Numbered from the stretch's first letter, positions 41,819 through 50,583 are shown. The stretch: 64,000 nucleotides of DNA from a virus (IMGVR_UViG_3300032236_000552:1-64000), one strand, 5' to 3'. Notes: a model not told the origin generated them from the sequence alone. Numbers and translations: made by a program.

Positions 41819-43421
41819 GGGAACACTCAAGCCTTATCAGCCAGAGGCAGTAGACCGTATGGTTGAACGCAAAGCCATGCTTGTTGCTTATGAGATGGGC
41901 TTAGGCAAAACCTGTATGACCATCGCAGCCTTAGAGACTCTACGAGAGAACAAAGAGTTAGATGGACCAGTATTAGTCATTGCACTTTCTAGCCTGAAGT
42001 ACCAGTGGGAAGCAGAGATAAAGAAGTTCAGTGACTCCACCACAACGGTTGTAGATGGTTCTCGTTCCAAGAGACTTGAGCAGTGGCAGATAGAAACTGA
42101 TTACACAATCTGTAATTACGAGTCTGTTGTAAACGACTGGGAGTTCTTTGTTAACTCCCGCAACTGGGGCGCCATCGTATGCGACGAGGCTACTGCCATT
42201 AAGAGTTTTCGTTCTAAGCGTTCTAAGAAAGTAAAGGAACTTGCTAGGAGTATCCCGATTAGATTTGCACTGACAGGAACACCGATTGAAAATGGTCGTC
42301 CTGAAGAGGTGTACAGCATTATGCAGTTTGTCGATTCAAAGGTCCTTGGACGCTTTGATTTATTTGACCAAACCTTTATTGTACGTAACCACTTTGGTGG
42401 AGTTCAGCGTTACAGAAACTTGCCGATGTTCCACACAAAGATGAAAGAGTCGTCGGTACGCAAGACTCAAAAAGACCCAGACGTGGCACCCTACTTGCCA
42501 GAGACTATCCACCTAGAACCTTTGAAGATTAAGTTTGACCGCAAGGCTAGTGACCTTTACTGGAAGATTGCCTCAGACTTACAGCAAGAACTATTAGAGG
42601 CGCAAGAACTATTGGGTTCTTCCTTTTCTCTTGAAGCGCACTATGGACAAGCACACCAAGCAGGAAGTCCTGCAGACATGATGCGTGGGTCAATTATGTC
42701 CAAGATAACTTCTTTAAGGATGTTGTGTGATTCCCCGATGTTATTAGTTGAAAGTTCAAATAAGTTTCATAATGGCTGGCAAGACGTAGACGGAGAGCAA
42801 GTCAACTTTGAAGGCTCTCGTGGTGGCAGTGCTTATGTGGCTGGCTTACGTGATGCGGGTCACCTTGATGGGATTACCAAGTCGCCAAAGTTGGAAGCCG
42901 TTATCGACTTTGTGGTTCAACACCTAGAGGTTGAGGAGACCCACAAGGTGGTTATCTTTACTTGCTACCTGGGTATGTTGCCATTAATCCAGGAAGCACT
43001 TAGTCAAAAGAAGATTGAGTCACGAACATATTCGGGCCTTATGGACGCAAAGTCTAAAGAAGAAGCCAAGGTTGAGTTCCAAACGTCTTTAGATGTACGG
43101 GTACTTATCTCCACTGATGCAGGCGGCTATGGCGTCGATTTGCCCCAAGCCAATCTTTTGGTAAACTATGACTTGCCGTGGTCATCAGGCACAGCAGTTC
43201 AAAGAAACTCTCGAATTCGTCGGGCTTCCAGTACATGGAAAAGCGTTGTAATTCAAGACTTCTTGGTAGAGAAATCTATCGAAGAACGTCAGTACGAGAT
43301 GCTACAACAGAAGAACGCTGTGGCTGATGCCGTGATGGACGGCACTGGCATTAACACCAAGGGCGGTGTTGACCTAACAGTAGGTAGTTTGCTAGGCTTT
43401 ATACAGAACACAAGGGGGTAG
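41808..43421 (+). CDS. SNF2-family helicase-like ATPase
   Basis: 537 residues from ATG 41808 (an ATG at 41793 would add five). Motif I YEMGLGKTC near 28-36, motif II CDEAT near 125, motif III LTGTPIEN near 155, motif V STDAGGYGVDLPQANLLVNYD near 440-460 and motif VI QRNSRIRRASS near 465. These place it in SF2 SNF2/Rad54-like translocases. Phage members probably remodel protein-DNA complexes or forks. It overlaps the zinc ribbon gene and precedes a coiled-coil gene. Confidence 0.86.
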   Translation: MAFKGTLKPYQPEAVDRMVERKAMLVAYEMGLGKTCMTIAALETLRENKELDGPVLVIALSSLKYQWEAEIKKFSDSTTTVVDGSRSKRLEQWQIETDYTICNYESVVNDWEFFVNSRNWGAIVCDEATAIKSFRSKRSKKVKELARSIPIRFALTGTPIENGRPEEVYSIMQFVDSKVLGRFDLFDQTFIVRNHFGGVQRYRNLPMFHTKMKESSVRKTQKDPDVAPYLPETIHLEPLKIKFDRKASDLYWKIASDLQQELLEAQELLGSSFSLEAHYGQAHQAGSPADMMRGSIMSKITSLRMLCDSPMLLVESSNKFHNGWQDVDGEQVNFEGSRGGSAYVAGLRDAGHLDGITKSPKLEAVIDFVVQHLEVEETHKVVIFTCYLGMLPLIQEALSQKKIESRTYSGLMDAKSKEEAKVEFQTSLDVRVLISTDAGGYGVDLPQANLLVNYDLPWSSGTAVQRNSRIRRASSTWKSVVIQDFLVEKSIEERQYEMLQQKNAVADAVMDGTGINTKGGVDLTVGSLLGFIQNTRG

Positions 43422-43424
43422 GGA

Positions 43425-43865
43425 ATGGCACGAGTAGCCAATACAGAAATCCGCAATGGTGATGAGAATGACCTCATCAATCAAGCAAAGCAATATTCAT
43501 TTATCAAATCGCAATTAGATTATCTAGAGAAGCAACAGAAAGAACTTCGTGCAAAGTTGTTTGAAGTTCTTGATGAAAGCGGAGAACTAGATGACAAGGG
43601 CAATGTCATTGTAGAACTGCCACAAGAAGTTGATGGTTATGTTTCTATTGTTAAGCAACGTCGTGTATCTCGTAAGATTGATGAGACTGTTGCTGCAGAT
43701 GTTATTGCTGAACATGGACTTGAAGATTCTCTTTACAAAACAATCAAGGTCATTGATGAAGATGCGTTGATGGCTGCTTTGTACGAAGATGTTTTGACTG
43801 AAGAAGAAATCGATAAGATGTACCCACAAACAATTACGTGGGCACTAATTTTGAGTAAGAAGTAA
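43425..43865 (+). CDS. Coiled-coil protein, unknown
   Basis: 146 residues, with GGTAGGGA just upstream. A helical N-terminus (FIKSQLDYLEKQQKELRAKLFEVL) then a beta hairpin (NVIVELPQEVDGYVSIVKQRRVSRKID) and acidic helical end (DEDALMAALYEDVLTEEEID). The middle pattern resembles small phage proteins found beside ssDNA-binding or recombination genes. No catalytic motif. Confidence 0.42.
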   Translation: MARVANTEIRNGDENDLINQAKQYSFIKSQLDYLEKQQKELRAKLFEVLDESGELDDKGNVIVELPQEVDGYVSIVKQRRVSRKIDETVAADVIAEHGLEDSLYKTIKVIDEDALMAALYEDVLTEEEIDKMYPQTITWALILSKK

Positions 43866-43866
43866 T

Positions 43867-44343
43867 ATGGCTGGTCTACGTAGCGACGATGAAATCGAGA
43901 AATCATTTGCTGACCTCGAATACATCCCTGGCTCTAAGAAGAAGCGTCGTGAGGCAGACCCAAAGGTTTCCCGTCGTAAGGCGGGAGAAAGCAATGGTTG
44001 GGATGAAAAGCCAATCATTAAAACATTAGGTGGAAAAGAAACAGAAGTCTTTACAATCGGTGCATTAGCACACGCATTGGAAAAGTCGATTGTCTCTGTT
44101 CGCCTATGGGAGCGCAAGGGGTACATACCTCGTGCACCTTATCGACTTCGGGCTAAGACCGTAAAAGGTCAGAAGACTGGAGGAAATCGGGTGTACACCA
44201 GAGCGCTCATTGAGTCCGCTGTTGATGAATTCAACAGACGTGGCTTACTCGGTTCTGCTCGTGTAGAGTGGAACCAACACGAAGACCTTACAGAGGCTTT
44301 AGTAAAGCGCTGGAAGGACATCACATCCACCGAGAGCCAATAG
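43867..44343 (+). CDS. MerR-like DNA-binding protein
   Basis: 158 residues. Basic N-terminal arm (KKKRREADPKVSRRKAG), then a MerR-type winged helix at about 60-112 (FTIGALAHALEKSIVSVRLW, then ERKGYIPRAPYR and NRVYTRALIESAVDEFNRR). No effector-binding domain is present, so it may act as a regulator or DNA-binding accessory factor. It stands directly before the putative ssDNA-binding protein. Confidence 0.6.
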   Translation: MAGLRSDDEIEKSFADLEYIPGSKKKRREADPKVSRRKAGESNGWDEKPIIKTLGGKETEVFTIGALAHALEKSIVSVRLWERKGYIPRAPYRLRAKTVKGQKTGGNRVYTRALIESAVDEFNRRGLLGSARVEWNQHEDLTEALVKRWKDITSTESQ

Positions 44344-44365
44344 GCCTCATTACCGAAAGAAACAC

Positions 44366-45016
44366 ATGCCAATTACAAAACCGTCAGTTGATGCTGACAC
44401 ATATCTCACTGAAGACAGTGAGAACATCCAGCCAAAGGTTGGAACAACAGTGCAAGAAGGCTGGGATGCAGCCGAGTCACTTCTCAAGGTAGAAACATCA
44501 GAGTTCCCAACGGATTTCCGTTTCTCTGATGAACCACAACTTGTGAAGTTTTTGCAGGACCGTCCATTCGCAACATACGAGCAACATTGGATTGAACGCC
44601 CAAAGGGTAAGAAGTCCTTCGTTTGCATTGGCGATACCTGCCCACTTTGCGATGTCCTTGGCGATAAGCCTCGTGGCAAGTTCGCATTCAACGTACTCGT
44701 ACTTTCTGGTGACAACCAGGGTGTACAGGTACTCACAGCCCCTCCTTCACTCGCACGTCAAATCAAGAAGGCTCACGATGATGAGCGCAAGGGACCTCTT
44801 GATAAAGAGTTCTGGGAGATTTCTCGACTAGGCACAGGCCCAACAACGCAGTACACCCTCAACTTCGTTCGTGGTCGTGACCTTGCCGAGGAGTGGAAGT
44901 TGTCGCAAGACGACGTCAACGAACTCGTAGCGAATGCTGTTCCCTTCACAGCAGATGAAGTAGTACGTGAGACCCCTCGCTCCGAACTATTAGAAATCGC
45001 TCGTTCGATAGCGTAA
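44366..45016 (+). CDS. Putative ssDNA-binding protein, gp32-like with zinc site
   Basis: 216 residues with AAAGAAA upstream. A central zinc-type motif CIGDTCPLC (near 87-95) followed by DKPRGKFAFNVLVLSGD and QVLTAPPSLARQI gives the OB-fold-like core of gp32-type proteins. N- and C-termini are charged, the latter short (SELLEIARSIA). The place between a MerR-like gene and the polymerase fits. The binding role is inferred; no direct family signature is certain. Confidence 0.5.
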   Translation: MPITKPSVDADTYLTEDSENIQPKVGTTVQEGWDAAESLLKVETSEFPTDFRFSDEPQLVKFLQDRPFATYEQHWIERPKGKKSFVCIGDTCPLCDVLGDKPRGKFAFNVLVLSGDNQGVQVLTAPPSLARQIKKAHDDERKGPLDKEFWEISRLGTGPTTQYTLNFVRGRDLAEEWKLSQDDVNELVANAVPFTADEVVRETPRSELLEIARSIA

Positions 45017-45026
45017 GTACTTCCAC

Positions 45027-45065
45027 AGTAGGAGAGGCCTGTTTTCCGTTTCCAGGCCTCTCTTA
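45027..45065 (+). terminator. Long perfect hairpin without T-run
   Basis: GTAGGAGAGGCCTG pairs with CAGGCCTCTCTTAC (one G-U), 14 bp with an 11-nt loop. No T-stretch follows; it may end transcription, process the mRNA or protect it. It separates the ssDNA-binding gene from the polymerase gene, whose own ribosome site (AGAGGGG) begins 9 bases after the hairpin. Confidence 0.5.
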
Positions 45066-45085
45066 CACAACCAGAGGGGTTATAC

Positions 45086-47083
45086 ATGAACATCATTACA
45101 ACTAAGAAACAGTTAGACGACCTTGTTGAGTTTTACTCCAAGGTAGATGGATTCGCATTCGACGTCGAAACAGTTGGTGAGAACCGCATCCAACCTGTAG
45201 TCAACGACGTACTATGGATATCACTAGCGACAGATGGTCGCACCGATGTTATTCCCATGGGTCATCCCAACGGTGACTTCCTGCATTGGGATAAAGAACT
45301 TCTCCTTAGTGGTCAACGTAAGGCCGCAGCAGGTAAGCCACTAACAGATGCTGACTACTCCAAGAACCAAGCCAAGTGGAAACCAGTCTTTGATACACCA
45401 CCAGCACAGTTACTTCCTGGAGATGTATTCAAAGCATTAAAGCCATTGTTCTTTAGCGACAAGTTAAAGGTTGGTCACAACGTTAAGTTCGACCTCAAGT
45501 CAATTGCCAAGTATTACCGTGGCGTTGTTCCTAACAAGCCTTACTTTGACACCATGATGGCTGCGTTCGTTATTGACAACCGCAGTCGTGGCAAACTTGG
45601 ACTCAAGGATTGTGCAGAACGATTCCTTCAGATAAAGGTTGAAAAGGGTATTGGAGCAATGGTTGAGGTTCACTCCTTCAGCGATGTTGCACACTACTCA
45701 GGCTTCGACTCAGAAGTAACGTGGAAGTTGTACAAAGCATTAGAGCCTAAGTTGCAGGGAAGCCTAAAGCAGGTGTGGGCATTGGAGATGGATGTCATTG
45801 CTGCACTCTGTGACATGGAGTTAGCAGGAGCAAACATCGATGTTGAGGAACTAAAGAAGTTAAAGAAGCGCCTTGAGATAGACATTGATGAGACTAAGGC
45901 TCGTGCATGGAAGTTGGCTGGTAAAGCCTTCCCCATGAACTCAGTGCCAGAAAAGCAAAAGATTTTGTTCTCACCAAAAGAAGAAGGCGGTCGTGGCATT
46001 AAGCCAAACCTCAAGATTAAGATTGCCCTTACTGGAAAAGGACAAGACACCGCTGCAGCAAACCAGCCGTTAAGCATAAGCCATTACTCTGTATCATCAG
46101 ATGCGTTGGAGTTCTACCGTTCTAAAGACGAGTTGGTAGATGCCATCCTTGATTACCAAGACTTAAACAAGTTGATGACTACCTATGTAATGCCTTATTT
46201 GGGTGGCGAGATTACTCGTACCACTATGGGCAAAGAGCGCATTGTAGAGAAGAAGAGCCTAATGATTAACGGGCGTGTACATACAAACTTCAAATCACAC
46301 GGCGCCGAAACAGGACGTTTCTCCAGTAGTGACCCAAACCTACAGAACATTCCTAGTAGTGGACAGTACGGTAAGTTGATTCGTAACCTGTTCGTTGCAC
46401 CTCCAGGATACAAACTGGTAGTTGCTGACTACTCACAGATTGAGCCACGAGTTATCGCAGCCCTATCAGGTGACCCCATCATGGTGGATAACTACCTAAC
46501 TGGTGGCGATATCTACACCACCATCGGTAACACGATGGGCGTAGACCGTAAGGCAGGTAAGGTTTTAGTTCTGTCGATTGCCTACGGTGTTGGTCCAGAT
46601 AAGATTGCTCAACAAGTGGGCTGTACTCCTACAGAGGCCCGTAAGTTGTTGGACGACTTCACTAAGAAGTTCCATGACATCTCTAAGTACAAGGCTAAGG
46701 TTGTCCGTATGGCAAAGGCTGGCTCACCTCCTTATGTGGAGACCATCTTTGGTCGTAGACGGTACATCCCAGACCTTAAGAGCACCGACAAGGGGTTATT
46801 CGCTAGGGCTGAACGTCAAGCGTTTAACACCGTTATCCAAGGTTCTGCAGCCGATATTATGAAACTCGCCATTGTTAGAGCACACTCCTGCTTTATCGAC
46901 GAGCCAGATGTTAATGTGGTATTGACTGTGCACGATGAACTCGTTACTGTTGCTCGTGAAGATTTAGCAGAAGAAACAGCCGAAGCCATTCGGGATTCTA
47001 TGGAAGGTATCAAACTTCCACAGATTACTGTTCCACTAATAGCCGATGTAAAAATCGTAGACAAATGGGGAGAAGCCAAGTGA
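45086..47083 (+). CDS. DNA polymerase I (family A) with 3'-5' exonuclease
   Basis: 665 residues. Exonuclease motifs: FAFDVETVG near 23-31 (Asp-x-Glu), GHNVKFDL near 130 and YSGFDSEVTW near 204. Polymerase motifs: A VVADYSQIEPR near 445-455, B DRKAGKVLVLSIAYG near 486-500 and C VLTVHDEL near 611-619. No 5'-nuclease domain. In motif B the residue equivalent to E. coli Pol I Phe762 is Leu. The gene replicates the phage genome with the upstream helicase and primase. Its stop overlaps the next start (AAGTGA). Confidence 0.93.
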   Translation: MNIITTKKQLDDLVEFYSKVDGFAFDVETVGENRIQPVVNDVLWISLATDGRTDVIPMGHPNGDFLHWDKELLLSGQRKAAAGKPLTDADYSKNQAKWKPVFDTPPAQLLPGDVFKALKPLFFSDKLKVGHNVKFDLKSIAKYYRGVVPNKPYFDTMMAAFVIDNRSRGKLGLKDCAERFLQIKVEKGIGAMVEVHSFSDVAHYSGFDSEVTWKLYKALEPKLQGSLKQVWALEMDVIAALCDMELAGANIDVEELKKLKKRLEIDIDETKARAWKLAGKAFPMNSVPEKQKILFSPKEEGGRGIKPNLKIKIALTGKGQDTAAANQPLSISHYSVSSDALEFYRSKDELVDAILDYQDLNKLMTTYVMPYLGGEITRTTMGKERIVEKKSLMINGRVHTNFKSHGAETGRFSSSDPNLQNIPSSGQYGKLIRNLFVAPPGYKLVVADYSQIEPRVIAALSGDPIMVDNYLTGGDIYTTIGNTMGVDRKAGKVLVLSIAYGVGPDKIAQQVGCTPTEARKLLDDFTKKFHDISKYKAKVVRMAKAGSPPYVETIFGRRRYIPDLKSTDKGLFARAERQAFNTVIQGSAADIMKLAIVRAHSCFIDEPDVNVVLTVHDELVTVAREDLAEETAEAIRDSMEGIKLPQITVPLIADVKIVDKWGEAK

Positions 47084-47211
47084 GTAGTTTTCTTTGTAAA
47101 GTATTTGGTCACAAGATGTACAGCATTTCGTGGACACAACAAGACTTCACTATTTTGTGCACTCGTTGTGAGAAGCGTTGGGAAAGCAAGGGTGTGATTA
47201 CACATGAGTAG
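47080..47211 (+). CDS. 43-residue zinc-finger protein
   Basis: GTG overlapping the polymerase stop. SSFLCKVFGHKMYSI, then DFTILCTRCEKRWESKG: C-x4-H plus CxxC, the pattern of small phage zinc fingers of the LCxFGHKW/CTRCG type. Its end overlaps the next gene by 8 nt. Confidence 0.48.
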   Translation: MSSFLCKVFGHKMYSISWTQQDFTILCTRCEKRWESKGVITHE

Positions 47212-47620
47212 TGCAGACTGGTGGGCTAAACAACTAGGTGCAAAGCCCCAACAACAAGCACCAGCACCTCGTCCAGCAGCAATGCCAATGCCACCATCGC
47301 AGCAACCTATGACTCCGTATCAAGCGCCACAACAACAGGCGCCAACTACAAAAGCGCAAAGCGTTTCTCAGACTCAACCATGCCCTGAGTGTTACGGTAA
47401 CAACTACATGTCTATTGGAAAGATACAGGGACCAAGCGGTCTAGTAGAGACATGGCGTTGTTATGACTGTGGCTACCCCAACATGCAATCAGGTAGTTCT
47501 CATGGAGCATTGACTGGGGCAAAGATTGAAGGCTCTGCAAAGCCAGCCATCGGAAATGATGTGCAAAGTGGATGGAGTCCAATGCCAGCAGGTTACAACC
47601 CTGATGGAACCAAGCAATGA
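47204..47620 (+). CDS. Pro/Gln-rich protein with zinc ribbon
   Basis: 138 residues. N-terminus SSADWWAKQLG, then a disordered Pro/Gln stretch (about 14-56), a zinc ribbon CPEC ... CYDC at about 60-88 (PCPECYGNNYMSIGKI and ETWRCYDCGYP), then a Gly/Ser tail. The N-terminal WWAKQLG helix could be a partner-docking peptide, for example to polymerase. It overlaps the following nuclease-like gene by 4 nt. Confidence 0.45.
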   Translation: MSSADWWAKQLGAKPQQQAPAPRPAAMPMPPSQQPMTPYQAPQQQAPTTKAQSVSQTQPCPECYGNNYMSIGKIQGPSGLVETWRCYDCGYPNMQSGSSHGALTGAKIEGSAKPAIGNDVQSGWSPMPAGYNPDGTKQ

Positions 47621-48042
47621 TTAAACCTTTTGACCAAACCCTTTATCAAGAAAACGATGATGCAAAGCATCAAGTGATTGAGTGGTTGTCTAAAGAAGGC
47701 TTTGATGCTTTTGTAAACCCCGACCAATACGGCATAGATATCTTGGCTGACAAAGATGGCGACCGTTATGAGGTAGAGGTTGAAGTCAAACATAACTGGG
47801 TAGGAGAACGGTTCCCATTTGGTGAGGTTCACTTTCCAGCCCGTAAAAAGAAGTTTGCTAGGAAGAGTGAGTTTGTTTGGTTCTTTATGTTAAACCACGA
47901 AAGAACCCACGGACTGATAGTAGACGGATTCGATTTTGTAAATGGCACCACAGTACGGAAGAATACGTCAGAGATGGACGGGGATTTCTTTGTGGAGATT
48001 CCGACATTTAATTGCAAGTTTGTAAAGATGGAGAGTGAGTAA
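47617..48042 (+). CDS. PD-(D/E)XK nuclease-like protein
   Basis: 141 residues. The core HQVIEWLSKEGFDAFVNP, then YGIDILADKDGDRYEVEVEVKHNW gives D-x(n)-E-x-E-x-K on a hairpin as in restriction-like and resolvase nucleases; a later VWFFMLNHERTHGLIV strand completes the fold. It may cut or process DNA ends beside RecA. The active site appears complete, but the substrate is unknown. Confidence 0.5.
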   Translation: MIKPFDQTLYQENDDAKHQVIEWLSKEGFDAFVNPDQYGIDILADKDGDRYEVEVEVKHNWVGERFPFGEVHFPARKKKFARKSEFVWFFMLNHERTHGLIVDGFDFVNGTTVRKNTSEMDGDFFVEIPTFNCKFVKMESE

Positions 48043-49085
48043 TGAATGATGAAGCCCGCAAGGTTATGGCGCAACTTAACAAGCGCTTTGGAGAGAATGT
48101 GGTGGTTATCGCTTCTGATATCCGTGGTGACCTTATTCCTCGCATTACTTCAGGGTCGACTACTTTGGATTATGTGCTGGGTGGTGGGTTTCCTGGTAAT
48201 CAATGGAACGAACTAATCGGAGAACCTTCACACGGTAAGACCGCTCTCGCTCTAAAGACCATCGCAGCAAACCAAGCAAAGAACCCAGAGCACACAACCG
48301 TATGGGTTGCAGCAGAGCAGTGGGTTCCAGAGTATGCAGAGATGTGTGGAGTAGATACTTCACGAGTTATTGTTATTGAAACTTCCATCATGGAAGAGGC
48401 GTACCAAGCAGTCATTCAGTTTGCAGAGTCTAAGTCTGTAGATGCGATTGTTATTGACTCACTACCAGCGTTGTCCCCTGCTCCTGAGATGGAGAAGGAC
48501 ATGAGCGAAATGACTGTTGGTAAGGGAGCGTTGCTCACCAATAAGTTCTTCCGTGTAGTCGGTACCGCAATGAAGCGTTCTCTTGTAGAAGATGAGCGCC
48601 CTGTACTAGGTTTAATCATCAACCAATACCGCATGAAGATTGGCGTCATGCACGGAGACCCACGCACTACTCCTGGCGGTGAAGGTAAGAACTATGCGTT
48701 CTTTACCCGCTGTGAAGTACGTCGTGATGAATGGATTGAAGTTGGCTCAGGAACTAACAAAGTTCGAGTTGGTCAACGAATTAAAGTCCGAACACTGAAG
48801 AACAAGACTGCACCACCACAACGTGTTGCATACTTTGACTTCTACTTTGCTGAAGGCGGAGCCTGTGCTCCTGGTGAGTTTGACTTCGCTAAAGAGGTTG
48901 CCTCACTCGCTGTAGTAATGGGAATTGTCGACCGTAAGGGTGGATGGTTCTATTACGGTGAGCGCAAGTGGCAAGGTATTGATTCAGTCATCGCTAGTAT
49001 CCGTGAAGAAGTTGACCTCAAAGAAGCAATTGAAAAGGCTGTATTTGAGTCAAACGAATTACCGATTAGCGCTGAAGAAGAATAA
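48042..49085 (+). CDS. RecA-like recombinase
   Basis: 347 residues, start overlapping by one base. LIPRITSGSTTLDYVLGGGFPGNQWNELIGEPSHGKTAL (Walker A near 60-68), VDAIVIDSLPALSP Walker B near 138-150 and GLIINQYRMKIGVMHGDPRTTPGGEGKNYA near 190-215 (L2-like with the recombinase Gly pair). It would catalyse strand exchange. The P-loop reads GEPSHGKT rather than GPESSGKT. RuvC-like and Cas4-like nucleases follow. Confidence 0.85.
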   Translation: MNDEARKVMAQLNKRFGENVVVIASDIRGDLIPRITSGSTTLDYVLGGGFPGNQWNELIGEPSHGKTALALKTIAANQAKNPEHTTVWVAAEQWVPEYAEMCGVDTSRVIVIETSIMEEAYQAVIQFAESKSVDAIVIDSLPALSPAPEMEKDMSEMTVGKGALLTNKFFRVVGTAMKRSLVEDERPVLGLIINQYRMKIGVMHGDPRTTPGGEGKNYAFFTRCEVRRDEWIEVGSGTNKVRVGQRIKVRTLKNKTAPPQRVAYFDFYFAEGGACAPGEFDFAKEVASLAVVMGIVDRKGGWFYYGERKWQGIDSVIASIREEVDLKEAIEKAVFESNELPISAEEE

Positions 49086-49089
49086 CCGA

Positions 49090-49095
49090 TAGAGT
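49090..49095 (+). promoter_or_regulatory. -10-like box TAGAGT, possible leaderless promoter
   Basis: TAGAGT lies 6 nt before the ATG at 49102; the ATTGCA gap holds no ribosome site. It follows the RecA stop by 4 bases. It may give the downstream nuclease and WhiB genes separate expression. Confidence 0.38.
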
Positions 49096-49101
49096 ATTGC
49101 A

Positions 49102-49419
49102 ATGAGAACCGAAGGCCAGAAGCAATCCAGAAAGCATGAGGACCGCCTCGCTAAGAAAGTAGGCGGGTCACGTACTGCGGCCTCTGGAGCATTTTGGTCA
49201 AGAAAAGGCGATGTGCGGTCAGACGACCTTCTGATTGAGCACAAGTTTACTGGTAAGAAACAGACAACTGTAAAGTCTGATGTTCTCAAAAAAATTACGA
49301 GAGAGGCAATCCTTGATGGACGTATGCCCGTACTGGGCGTCCATTTGGACGGGGAGAATTACGTGATTCTCCTTGAAGACGATTTCTTAGAGATGAGGGA
49401 CCGACTAAAGGATGCCTAA
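49102..49419 (+). CDS. Putative Holliday-junction-resolvase-like PD-(D/E)XK protein
   Basis: 105 residues. QSRKHEDRLAKKVGGSRTAASGAFWSRKGDV then SDDLLIEHKFTGKKQTTVK: Glu, Asp and E-x-K in the order of small archaeal-type resolvases and phage endonucleases, with RKGDVR typical. The gene follows RecA and precedes WhiB. A resolvase role is likely but could overlap with the RuvC-like protein. Confidence 0.55.
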   Translation: MRTEGQKQSRKHEDRLAKKVGGSRTAASGAFWSRKGDVRSDDLLIEHKFTGKKQTTVKSDVLKKITREAILDGRMPVLGVHLDGENYVILLEDDFLEMRDRLKDA

Positions 49420-49422
49420 CAC

Positions 49423-49737
49423 ATGGAAGAACCAGAGCACACTTGGCGATATGAGGCCCGTTGCCAAGGCGAAGACACGGATACTTTCTATCCGCCAAGA
49501 GATAAAGAGCAGTACAAAATCATTGCTACTCAAGCAAAGTCATTTTGCTTTGGTGACAATCGCAAGAATCCTTGCCCAGTTCAAAAGCAATGCTTATGGG
49601 ATGCGGTAAGTAGAGAAGAGCCACACGGTATATGGGGTGGCTTGAGTCACAGAGAAAGAAATGCTTTAATACGTAAGTGGCAAAAAACCTACAAAAAGAA
49701 GATGACCTTGAAGGAGTTCATTTTCAGTAAGGACTAA
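49423..49737 (+). CDS. WhiB-family Fe-S regulator
   Basis: 104 residues from ATG 49423. W-x3-A-x-C (Cys14), FYPPRD, then Cys42, Cys51 and Cys57 (CPVQKQCLWDA) and the GIWGGLSHRER turn near 69-79, all in WhiB order. Four Cys would bind a 4Fe-4S cluster; the protein would act as a sigma-factor partner. The second and third Cys are C-x8-C rather than the usual C-x2-C. It is a strong sign of an actinobacterial host. The C-terminal basic helix (KWQKTYKKKMTLKEF) probably contacts DNA. Confidence 0.88.
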   Translation: MEEPEHTWRYEARCQGEDTDTFYPPRDKEQYKIIATQAKSFCFGDNRKNPCPVQKQCLWDAVSREEPHGIWGGLSHRERNALIRKWQKTYKKKMTLKEFIFSKD

Positions 49738-49740
49738 GAA

Positions 49741-50583
49741 ATGGAAAACGACCTAAAGCGCTTTTTAGATGCTAAGAAGCGAGAGCCACGTTTGATTGGT
49801 GATGTAGAGCGACACTTAATGCGTCGTCCTCTAGGAGACCGTTCAACGACAGTTCTACACCCATCGGAAATCATTAAGAACGATTTCTGCTACAAGTACT
49901 CGTACTACTTGATGACTGGCGGAGTATCGAAGAAAGAGAAGCCAAACCTTCGTTTGCAATCTATCTTTGATGAAGGCCATGCAATCCATCATAAGTGGCA
50001 GAACTGGTTCCATGAGATGGGCGTCCTTTACGGTCGTTTCCAGTGCAATCATTGCGGTGAGTCTGTAACAGGCATTTCTCCAACTGTCTGCGAAAAGTGT
50101 GGGGACACCCGCATGGAGTACAAGGAAGTTACCCTTGTGGATAACGACCTAAAGATTGCGGGTCACACCGATGGTTGGATTAAGGGAATTGGAAACGATT
50201 GCCTTATTGAAATCAAATCCATTGGTTCAGGTACATTCCGTTTTGAAGCACCTGACCTTCTTTTGGATGCAGATGGAGACATCTTTAAGGCGTTCAATAG
50301 CATCAAGCGCCCATTCCGTAGCCACTTACTCCAGGGACAGATGTACCTAGAGTTATCACGCCGCATGTTCGGTGATGAAGCCCCTACTGAAATCGTGTTC
50401 CTATATGAACTAAAGGCTGACCAGTCATACAAAGAGTTCACTGTTAAAGCAGATTACGAAACTGTAGACCGTATCTTCTTTAAGGCTAAGAAAGTAAACG
50501 ATGCAATTAAGGCTGGTGTAATGCCAGAGTGTAATATTGACCCAGACAACGGTTGCAAGCAATGTAACCTGATTGGGGAGTAA
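49741..50583 (+). CDS. Cas4-like PD-(D/E)XK exonuclease with Fe-S Cys set
   Basis: 280 residues. Cys at about 52 (KNDFCYKYSYYLMTGG), an inserted zinc ribbon CNHC ... CEKC (about 101-120), nuclease core IAGHTDGWIKG near 139 and CLIEIKSIG near 154-162, QGQMYLE near 200, and three C-terminal Cys (ECNIDPDNGCKQC near 264-275). The first and last three Cys match the Cas4/AddB cluster. No Cas1 or Cas2 is present, so a recombination or end-processing role is more likely. The zinc ribbon insertion is unusual. Confidence 0.78.
   Translation: MENDLKRFLDAKKREPRLIGDVERHLMRRPLGDRSTTVLHPSEIIKNDFCYKYSYYLMTGGVSKKEKPNLRLQSIFDEGHAIHHKWQNWFHEMGVLYGRFQCNHCGESVTGISPTVCEKCGDTRMEYKEVTLVDNDLKIAGHTDGWIKGIGNDCLIEIKSIGSGTFRFEAPDLLLDADGDIFKAFNSIKRPFRSHLLQGQMYLELSRRMFGDEAPTEIVFLYELKADQSYKEFTVKADYETVDRIFFKAKKVNDAIKAGVMPECNIDPDNGCKQCNLIGE

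Noticed and set aside
49741-50583. CRISPR adaptation gene (Cas4)
   Set aside because: No cas1, cas2 or repeat array is present; the protein is better read as a phage exonuclease.
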